From: Allobranchiibius huperziae
Lineage (GTDB): Bacteria > Actinomycetota > Actinomycetes > Actinomycetales > Dermatophilaceae
Assembly (NCBI RefSeq): GCF_013410455.1
Contig: NZ_JACCFW010000001.1
Location: 2,558,929-2,622,928 of the forward strand
Direction: 5' to 3'
DNA: 64,000 nt
Program-made: the position numbers and the translations under genes
In this document: positions 58,490 to 64,000 of the stretch, piece after piece
Layout of the letters: the number at the start of each line of letters is the position of its first letter
Position numbering within the stretch: position 1 is the first letter of the stretch
The notes under the pieces: model-generated
Told to the model about the DNA's origin: nothing
Database searches by the model: none
The model's input: only the letters and a program-made list of their open reading frames with translations

Positions 58490-59131
58490 TCAGCCCAGGG
58501 GGCCGACGACGATCAGGACGACGGCCGCCCCGAGGGCCGCGATCCCCCACCAGGCGGGTTGCACGCGTACGCCGGTGTCGCCAGTGGGCTGCTGGGCCGA
58601 CGCGGCCTTCATCTCATCGATGCTGGCGGCGACCGCGGCCGCCGACTGCGCGCGCTCGGGACCGTTGAGATAGGCACCGACGTCGATCGGCTGCTTGCGC
58701 TCGGCACGCGACCTGAAGGTGCCCATCCCCAGGCCGATCCGCTGTGCTCTCGGGACCCGGCGGCGCTGAGTGGTGATGGCCCACGATCCGTATCCCGCGC
58801 CGCCCGTGGTGATCACCTTCAGATTCCACCGGGACTGCGTGGACTCCACGGCAGCCCAGGGGATGTGCACATCACGCACCAGGTTGCGGATCACGACCGC
58901 CTGCTCGGTGAGGGCGACGCACGGGCGCACGAAGAGCACCCACGCGAGCAGCGCGACCGCGATCGGCCACGCGATGTCGACCGCGTGCAGCCGGTGCATC
59001 GACCAAAGGCCGAACACCAGGATCACGGCGCAGATCACGATCGTGACGATGCCGAGCACCATGGCCCCGGACTGCCGGAAGAGTCGGCGCTGATCTGTGG
59101 CGTCGGGGGTATGAGCCAGTCGGGACGGCAT
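58490..59131 (-). CDS. Membrane protein with PH-like (bPH2) domain
   Basis: 213 residues. Two N-terminal membrane helices (about 25-70), then a soluble part typical of bacterial PH domains: RPCVALTEQAVVIRNLVRDVHIPWAAVES. A C-terminal helix follows (WWGIAALGAAVVLIVVG). Function unknown. The ATG at 59131 is 7 bases after a TACCGT -10 box that overlaps the divergent deoC -10 box. Confidence 0.85.
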   Translation of the reverse strand: MPSRLAHTPDATDQRRLFRQSGAMVLGIVTIVICAVILVFGLWSMHRLHAVDIAWPIAVALLAWVLFVRPCVALTEQAVVIRNLVRDVHIPWAAVESTQSRWNLKVITTGGAGYGSWAITTQRRRVPRAQRIGLGMGTFRSRAERKQPIDVGAYLNGPERAQSAAAVAASIDEMKAASAQQPTGDTGVRVQPAWWGIAALGAAVVLIVVGPLG

Positions 59132-59138
59132 GGCGCTG

Positions 59139-59144
59139 ACGGTA
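59139..59144 (-). promoter_or_regulatory. -10 box (minus) of the PH-like protein gene
   Basis: TACCGT on the minus strand, 7 bases before the ATG; shares two bases with the deoC -10 box. Confidence 0.55.
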
Positions 59145-59148
59145 CGCT
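59143..59148 (+). promoter_or_regulatory. -10 box of deoC
   Basis: TACGCT, 6 bases before the GTG at 59155; overlaps the opposing -10 box. Confidence 0.55.
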
Positions 59149-59154
59149 GCGTCG

Positions 59155-60138
59155 GTGTCAGCAACCACTGCAACGTCGCAGGCGAGGGACCTCCTCGGGG
59201 TGTCCGCGCTGTCCAACCGATCCCTGCGCACCTGGCTGCACGGCCTGCCGCCGGTGGACCAGGTAGGGGCCGAGGCACGCGCTGCGGCCCTGGGCACGCG
59301 GTCGATCAAGACCACCAGCAAGGCGTGGGCGATCGACACGGCGATCTCGATGATCGACCTCACCACGCTGGAGGGGTCCGACACCCCCGGCAAGGTGCGC
59401 AACCTGTGCGCCAAGGCCCTCCTCCCCGACCGCGCCGACCCGTCGACTCCGCGGGTTGCAGCGGTCTGCGTCTACAACGACATGGTGGGCGTCGCGCGTG
59501 AGGCGCTCGGCGACAGCGGCATCAACGTGGCCGCGGTGAGCACCGCCTTCCCGTCCGGCCGCGCCTCCCTGCCCGTCAAGCTCCTGGACACCCAGGACGC
59601 CGTCGCCGCAGGTGCCGACGAGATCGACATGGTCATCGACCGCGGCGCGTTCCTGTCCGGCGACTACCGCACCGTCTTCGACCAGATCGCCGCCGTGAAG
59701 GAGGTCTGCCGGAGCAACCCGGACCGGGCCGACGCGCACCTCAAGGTGATCCTCGAGACCGGCGAGCTCGCGACGTACGACAACGTGCGCCGCGCCTCAT
59801 GGCTGGCGATGCTCGCCGGCGCCGACTTCATCAAGACCTCCACCGGCAAGATCTCGCCCGCGGCGACCCTGCCGGTCGTCCTGATCATGCTCGAGGCCGT
59901 CCGCGACTGGCGCGCGCTCACCGGCGCGATGGTCGGGGTGAAGCCCGCGGGCGGCATCCGCACCACCAAGGACGCCGTGAAGCACCTGGTCACCGTCAAC
60001 GAGACCGCAGGACCGGACTGGCTCACGCCCCAGTGGTTCCGGTTCGGCGCGTCGAGCCTGCTGACCGACCTGCTGTTGCAGCGCCAGAAACTGCGCACCG
60101 GTGCCTACTCCGGATCCGACTACGTCACCGAGGATTGA
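59155..60138 (+). CDS. deoC: Deoxyribose-phosphate aldolase
   Basis: 327 residues, the longer DeoC type. It splits 2-deoxyribose-5-phosphate to acetaldehyde and glyceraldehyde-3-phosphate. The Schiff-base lysine lies in ADFIKTSTGKISP and the second lysine in GVKPAGGIRT; IDMVIDRGAF is also typical. The following aldehyde dehydrogenase pair could oxidise the acetaldehyde. GTG start, leaderless promoter. Confidence 0.95.
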   Translation: MSATTATSQARDLLGVSALSNRSLRTWLHGLPPVDQVGAEARAAALGTRSIKTTSKAWAIDTAISMIDLTTLEGSDTPGKVRNLCAKALLPDRADPSTPRVAAVCVYNDMVGVAREALGDSGINVAAVSTAFPSGRASLPVKLLDTQDAVAAGADEIDMVIDRGAFLSGDYRTVFDQIAAVKEVCRSNPDRADAHLKVILETGELATYDNVRRASWLAMLAGADFIKTSTGKISPAATLPVVLIMLEAVRDWRALTGAMVGVKPAGGIRTTKDAVKHLVTVNETAGPDWLTPQWFRFGASSLLTDLLLQRQKLRTGAYSGSDYVTED

Positions 60139-60143
60139 GAGAC

Positions 60144-61601
60144 ATGCCAACGGGTTTCGAATACGCCCCGGCGCCCGAGTCGCGGGCGGTCGTCGACATC
60201 GCCTCCTCCTACGGGCTCTTCGTCGGCGGCGAGTTCGTCGACCCGGCCGACGGCGCATCGTTCAAGACCGTCAACCCGGCCACGGGTGAGCGGCTGAGCG
60301 ACGTCGCCGAGGCCGGCGCGGCCGACGTCGATGCCGCCGTACGCGCTGCCCGGAGGGCCTACACCCAGGTGTGGGGACCGATGTCGGGTGCCGAGCGCGG
60401 CAAGTACCTCTTCCGGATCGCGCGAATCCTGCAGGAGCGGGCCCGCGAGTTCGCGGTGCTGGAGACCCTCGACAACGGCAAGCCGATCAAGGAGTCGCGC
60501 GACGTCGACATCCCTCTGGCAGCGGCGCACTTCTTCTACCACGCGGGCTGGGCCGACAAACTGGAGTACGCCGGCCTCACCACCGGCGCGCGCCCGGCAC
60601 CGCTGGGTGTCATCGGCCAGGTCATCCCCTGGAACTTCCCGTTGCTGATGCTGGCGTGGAAGATCGCGCCCGCGCTCGCGACCGGCAACACCGTCGTACT
60701 CAAACCCGCCGAGACCACTCCCCTGACCGCTCTGCTCTTCGCGCAGGTGTGCCAGCAGGCCGACCTGCCCGCAGGGGTCGTCAACATCGTCACCGGAGCC
60801 GGCGCGACCGGGCAGGCGCTCACCGAGCACCCGGACGTCGACAAGATCGCCTTCACCGGCTCCACCGACGTCGGCAAGCAGATCGCGCGCACCATCGCCG
60901 GCACCCGCAAGCGCCTCACCCTGGAGCTGGGTGGCAAGGGCGCCAACATCGTCTACGACGACGCCGCGATCGACCAGGCCGTCGAGGGCATCGTCAGCGG
61001 CATCTACTTCAACCAGGGCCACGTGTGCTGCGCCGGGTCCCGCCTGCTGGTGCAGGAGTCGGTGGCCGACGACGTCGTACGCCGCCTGCAGCGCCGCCTC
61101 GGCACGTTGCGGGTCGGTGACCCGATGGACAAGAACACCGACGTCGGCGCCATCAACTCCGCCGAGCAGCTGGCCCGCATCACCGCGCTCGTCGAGGCCG
61201 GTGAGGCCGAGGGCGCTACCCGCTGGAGCGCGCCGTGCGAGCTGCCCGACCGCGGCTACTGGTTCGCGCCGACGATCTTCACCGACGTGTCGCAGGCCCA
61301 CCGGGTCGCGCAGGAGGAGATCTTCGGGCCGGTGCTGTCCGTGCTCACCTTCCGCACCCCGGCCGAGGCAGTCGCCAAGGCCAACAACACGCCGTACGGG
61401 CTGTCCGCGGGCATCTGGTCCGACAAGGGGTCGCGGGTGCTCTGGACCGCCGACCGGCTGCGGGCCGGGGTGGTGTGGGCGAACTCGTTCAACAAGTTCG
61501 ACCCGACGTCGCCGTTCGGCGGTTACAAGGAGAGCGGCTACGGCCGCGAGGCCGGACGACACGGCCTGGAGGCCTATGTCGCGGCGGGGAGTGAGGACTG
61601 A
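60144..61601 (+). CDS. Aldehyde dehydrogenase, catalytically complete
   Basis: 485 residues. IPWNFPLLMLAWKIAPAL, cofactor loop FTGSTDVGKQIA, catalytic Glu in LELGGKGANIV, and catalytic Cys in FNQGHVCCAGSRLL. Starts 5 bases after deoC and overlaps the next, degenerate ALDH by one base. Likely oxidises acetaldehyde from DeoC, by context. Confidence 0.94.
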   Translation: MPTGFEYAPAPESRAVVDIASSYGLFVGGEFVDPADGASFKTVNPATGERLSDVAEAGAADVDAAVRAARRAYTQVWGPMSGAERGKYLFRIARILQERAREFAVLETLDNGKPIKESRDVDIPLAAAHFFYHAGWADKLEYAGLTTGARPAPLGVIGQVIPWNFPLLMLAWKIAPALATGNTVVLKPAETTPLTALLFAQVCQQADLPAGVVNIVTGAGATGQALTEHPDVDKIAFTGSTDVGKQIARTIAGTRKRLTLELGGKGANIVYDDAAIDQAVEGIVSGIYFNQGHVCCAGSRLLVQESVADDVVRRLQRRLGTLRVGDPMDKNTDVGAINSAEQLARITALVEAGEAEGATRWSAPCELPDRGYWFAPTIFTDVSQAHRVAQEEIFGPVLSVLTFRTPAEAVAKANNTPYGLSAGIWSDKGSRVLWTADRLRAGVVWANSFNKFDPTSPFGGYKESGYGREAGRHGLEAYVAAGSED

Positions 61602-62494
61602 TGGCTCGGGTGGACGTGCGTAAGACCTACAAGCTCTACATCGGCGGCAAATTCCCTCGCAGTGAGTCCGGGCGTTCGTACGCCGTTGTCTCCCAGGGTC
61701 GTTCGCAGTCCTTCCTGGCCAACGCCGCGCAGGGCTCCCGCAAGGACGTGCGCGACGCCGTCGTCGCAGCGCGGGGCGCCTTCGCCGGCTGGTCGGGCGC
61801 GACCGCGTACAACCGCGGGCAGGTGCTCTACCGGGTGGCCGAGGTGCTGGAGGGCCGGCGCGAGCAGTTCGTGGCCGACGTCATCGCCAGCGAGGGCGTG
61901 ACCCGTCCCCGAGCGGAGCGGCTGGTGGACGCCGCCATCGACCGCTGGGTCTGGTACGCCGGGTGGCCGGACAAGCTGGCCCAGGTGCTCGGCAACCTCA
62001 ACCCCGTCGCCGGACCGTACTTCAACCTGTCGGCGCCCGAACCGACCGGAGTCGTCGGCATCCTTGCGCCGCAACGCAGTTCGCTACTCGGGCTGATCAG
62101 CGTGATCGCGCCGGCCATCGTGTCCGGCAACACCGTGGTGGTGCTCACCAGCGAGGAGCGCCCGCTGCCGGCCGTGACCCTTTCGGAGGTGCTCGCCACT
62201 TCCGATGTGCCCGGCGGCGTGGTCAACATCGTCACCGGTCGCACCGCGGAGCTGGCTCCCTGGCTCGCGTCCCACCACGACGTGAACGCCGTCGACCTGA
62301 CGGGCGCAGCGGACGCCGACGGCGTCGCGTGGGCCGATCTCGAGGCCTCGGCCGCCGACACGGTGAAGCGCGTGCTGCGCCCCGCGGGCGACGGGCCGGA
62401 CGCCGTGGAGCCGGACTTCGCGCCCACTCCCAGCCTGCGTCGGATGCGGGCGTTCCTCGAGACCAAGACCGTCTGGCACCCCAAGGGCACCTGA
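61601..62494 (+). CDS. Truncated ALDH-fold protein without catalytic residues
   Basis: 297 residues. It aligns with the N-terminal half of aldehyde dehydrogenases (KLYIGGKFPRSESGRSY, VVAARGAFAGWSGATAYNRGQ, TGVVGILAPQRSSLLGL, GVVNIVTGRTAELAPWL) and then stops. There is no Cys anywhere in the protein, so it cannot be an active ALDH; Pro-Trp-Asn is changed to Pro-Gln-Arg. It is coupled to the active ALDH (TGATG), like a split version of ALDH16, which carries a second inactive ALDH domain. The frame is intact, so probably a functional non-catalytic partner rather than a pseudogene. Confidence 0.85.
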   Translation: MARVDVRKTYKLYIGGKFPRSESGRSYAVVSQGRSQSFLANAAQGSRKDVRDAVVAARGAFAGWSGATAYNRGQVLYRVAEVLEGRREQFVADVIASEGVTRPRAERLVDAAIDRWVWYAGWPDKLAQVLGNLNPVAGPYFNLSAPEPTGVVGILAPQRSSLLGLISVIAPAIVSGNTVVVLTSEERPLPAVTLSEVLATSDVPGGVVNIVTGRTAELAPWLASHHDVNAVDLTGAADADGVAWADLEASAADTVKRVLRPAGDGPDAVEPDFAPTPSLRRMRAFLETKTVWHPKGT

Positions 62495-62511
62495 GTGGGC
62501 CTCGCAGGCCT

Positions 62512-62517
62512 TATGGT
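62512..62517 (+). promoter_or_regulatory. -10 box of the 62524 gene
   Basis: TATGGT, 6 bases before the ATG. Confidence 0.5.
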
Positions 62518-62523
62518 TCGGCC

Positions 62524-63675
62524 ATGAGTGACGGATGGGTGAGCCCGTCGGGGGGTCCGAACGGCACCGGCGAGCAGCCGGCGTACGGGACGCAGGCGCC
62601 CCCGCAGCAGCACACCGGCGAGCGACCGCCCCCGCAGTACGGCGCGTACGGCCCCGTCCCGCCCGCGGGGCCGCCTCAGGGCCCGCCGATGAGCGGCGGA
62701 CCGCAGTACAGAGGGCCGCAGTTCCGGCCGATGGCCCCCAAGCCGGGTGTCGTGCCGCTGCGCCCGCTCACCCTCGGTGACATCTTCGGCGGCGCGTTCG
62801 CCACGATCCGCGGCAACCCAGCCGCAACCCTCGGTCTTGCGCTCATCGTGCATCTGATCGTGGCGGTGCCGACCCTGGTCATCACGCTCCTGCTGAAGCG
62901 CGTGGTCTTCCCGCACGGCCTGGACCTGTCGTCCAACAGCGATGCGGGAGGGTCCAACCCCGATCTGCTCAAGATCGATCTCATCGCCCCGGCGGCACAG
63001 ATCTTCACCTACATCGGCAGCATCGTGCTCGCCGGGATGCTCATCGTCGTCGTCTCCGACGCCGTGCTCGGTCGGCGAATCAGCATGCGCGAGACATGGA
63101 CCCGGATCCGCCCTCGACTGTGGCCACTGCTCGGACTCACCCTGCTGCTCGCCGTCCTGGGGCTGGTCGTCGTCGCCGTCGCCGTCGGCATCGTCGTCCT
63201 GGCGGCCCTGACCGTCGGCACCGTGCTCGCGGTGATCCTGGGCATCCTGCTGGGCATCGGGCTGGTCGTCGGCGCCATCCTCCTCAGCGTCCGGCTCATG
63301 CTGGCCAGCCCGGCCCTGGTGCTGGAAGGCATCGGTCCGGTGCCCGCGATCAAGCGGTCGTGGGCCTTGACACGCCGCTCGTTCTGGCGACTGTTCGGCA
63401 TCTCGATCCTGGCGTCGCTCGTCGCCGGAGTCGTGAGCTCGGTCGTCGGAGTGCCGGGATCGTTGCTCAACCTCGGCGGTTACTCGACCGACGGGGTCGC
63501 CAGCGTGCTGCTGCTCATCGGCGGGCAACTGTGGAGCGCCGTCGTGACCGCGGCTGTCGCGCCGTTCGTCACCGGCACCACCGGTTTGCTCTACATCGAT
63601 CAACGGATGCGCAAGGAGGGCCTGGACGTGACCCTCATGTCCGCGGCCGCCTCCCGCGACGATGCACCTCGCTGA
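62524..63675 (+). CDS. Membrane protein of the glycerophosphodiester-phosphodiesterase-membrane-domain type
   Basis: 383 residues. The N-terminal ~70 are Pro/Gly/Gln-rich and disordered (QPAYGTQAPPQQ). PLTLGDIFGGAFATIRGNPAATLG then introduces about six membrane segments, with the amphipathic SPALVLEGIGPVPAIKRSWALTRRSFWRLFG signature. No phosphodiesterase domain is present. Function unknown. Overlaps the DUF4129-type gene by 14 bases; that pairing is commonly followed by DUF4350, MoxR and DUF58 genes. Confidence 0.88.
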   Translation: MSDGWVSPSGGPNGTGEQPAYGTQAPPQQHTGERPPPQYGAYGPVPPAGPPQGPPMSGGPQYRGPQFRPMAPKPGVVPLRPLTLGDIFGGAFATIRGNPAATLGLALIVHLIVAVPTLVITLLLKRVVFPHGLDLSSNSDAGGSNPDLLKIDLIAPAAQIFTYIGSIVLAGMLIVVVSDAVLGRRISMRETWTRIRPRLWPLLGLTLLLAVLGLVVVAVAVGIVVLAALTVGTVLAVILGILLGIGLVVGAILLSVRLMLASPALVLEGIGPVPAIKRSWALTRRSFWRLFGISILASLVAGVVSSVVGVPGSLLNLGGYSTDGVASVLLLIGGQLWSAVVTAAVAPFVTGTTGLLYIDQRMRKEGLDVTLMSAAASRDDAPR

Positions 63676-64000
63676 CGCCACTCCCCTCACACCCGGCGGC
63701 GAGCAGGGCCGCGAGCTGCTGCGCCGCGAACTGTCCAAGAGCGAGTACCGGCAGCACAAGAGTCTGCTGCAGTCCGTGTACGACTGGATCGCGTCCCGGA
63801 TCGACGCCCTCCTCTCCGGGAGCACCGGCACGCTGCCCTCGATCGCCTGGCTGATCGGTCTGCTGCTGGTGATCCTGGTCGTCACGCTCGCCGTCACCGG
63901 CCTGCGCCGCGGCCGGGTGCGCGCGCGCCGCCAGCCCGACGACGCGGTGCTCGGAGACCGCAGCACCTCGGCAGAGGAGCTGCGGGCCCGTGCGACCGCC
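63662..64000 (+). CDS. DUF4129-type membrane protein, partial
   Basis: First 113 codons only; the gene runs off the right edge. MHLADATPLTPGGEQGRELL leads to a helix with RRELSKSEYRQHKSLLQSVYDW, a membrane segment (SIAWLIGLLLVILVVTLAVT), then a basic cytosolic stretch. The ELSKSEY motif is typical of DUF4129 proteins. The ATG lies inside the end of the preceding gene. Confidence 0.8.
   Translation, partial: MHLADATPLTPGGEQGRELLRRELSKSEYRQHKSLLQSVYDWIASRIDALLSGSTGTLPSIAWLIGLLLVILVVTLAVTGLRRGRVRARRQPDDAVLGDRSTSAEELRARATA

Noticed and set aside
61601-62494. Half-length ALDH as a frameshifted pseudogene
   Set aside because: The frame is clean, coupled to the active ALDH, and no continuation of the ALDH C-terminal half is seen downstream in any frame.

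Overview
The window is high-GC actinobacterial chromosome. Codons are dominated by G/C at the third position, GTG starts are common, and genes are packed with many 1- or 4-base overlaps (TGATG, ATGA). Several genes point to Actinobacteria, most likely order Micrococcales and possibly a Dermacoccaceae-like lineage: a Rho factor with a long disordered insert, a fused 2-oxoglutarate decarboxylase/dehydrogenase (Kgd), an LpdA-type flavoprotein without the first redox cysteine, a nickel superoxide dismutase with its maturation protease, and a fused biotin carboxylase/BCCP. The genus-level placement is a guess. I see no insertion sequence, prophage, integron or CRISPR array. The only RNA gene found is one tRNA-Arg.

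Layout. 1-2110 (minus): GMC oxidoreductase overlapping a partial aldehyde dehydrogenase. 2250-3302: secreted propeller-like protein. 3462-5719 (minus): prmC, prfA and rpmE. 5980-7371: sugar-porter-like MFS carrier. 7502-14473 (minus): rho, thrB, thrC, hom, lysA, the aspartate-family operon. 14680-14751: tRNA-Arg(CCG). 15509-23447: phenylacetate block with paaI-paaR (minus), a large membrane protein, and paaABCDE-paaK (plus); two matching palindromes tie its two arms together. 23741-26100 (minus): two CNNM/CBS membrane proteins. 26290-28097: ABC exporter. 28274-34269: kgd, a GNAT protein, a 57-residue protein and an SGNH hydrolase. 34352-37873: quinone-oxidoreductase-like enzyme, then a TetR/DrrAB-type exporter module with a clear operator. 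37943-42936: polysaccharide initiation transferase and the dTDP-rhamnose genes rfbDB (minus) and rfbAC (plus). 43072-45900: amino-acid ABC importer. 45906-46785: sodX-sodN. 46962-49224: MoxR ATPase and VWA protein. 49333-50325: glycine-rich secreted protein. 50615-53329: aldo/keto reductase and biotin carboxylase/BCCP. 53499-54419: TetR and a tiny membrane protein with twin operators. 54583-58485: lpdA, purine nucleoside phosphorylase and phosphohexomutase. 58490-62494: PH-like protein, deoC and an active/inactive ALDH pair. 62524-64000: two membrane proteins, the last one cut by the window end.

How the genes work together. Most are core metabolism: aspartate-family amino acids, 2-oxoglutarate oxidation, acyl-CoA carboxylation, purine and deoxyribose salvage, and nucleotide-sugar supply for a surface polysaccharide. 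The main catabolic module is aerobic phenylacetate degradation. PaaK makes phenylacetyl-CoA, PaaABCE epoxidises it with PaaD as assembly factor, and PaaI hydrolyses dead-end thioesters. The paaFGHJZ functions are not here.

The least explained material is intergenic. There are three small families of repeated or palindromic sequence (34291/46802, 7440/46861, 23554/23605/53351/53404), and a recurring promoter geometry in which a TANNNT -10 box lies 6-8 bases before the start codon, implying leaderless transcripts. In one case two divergent -10 boxes overlap by two bases (59139-59148).
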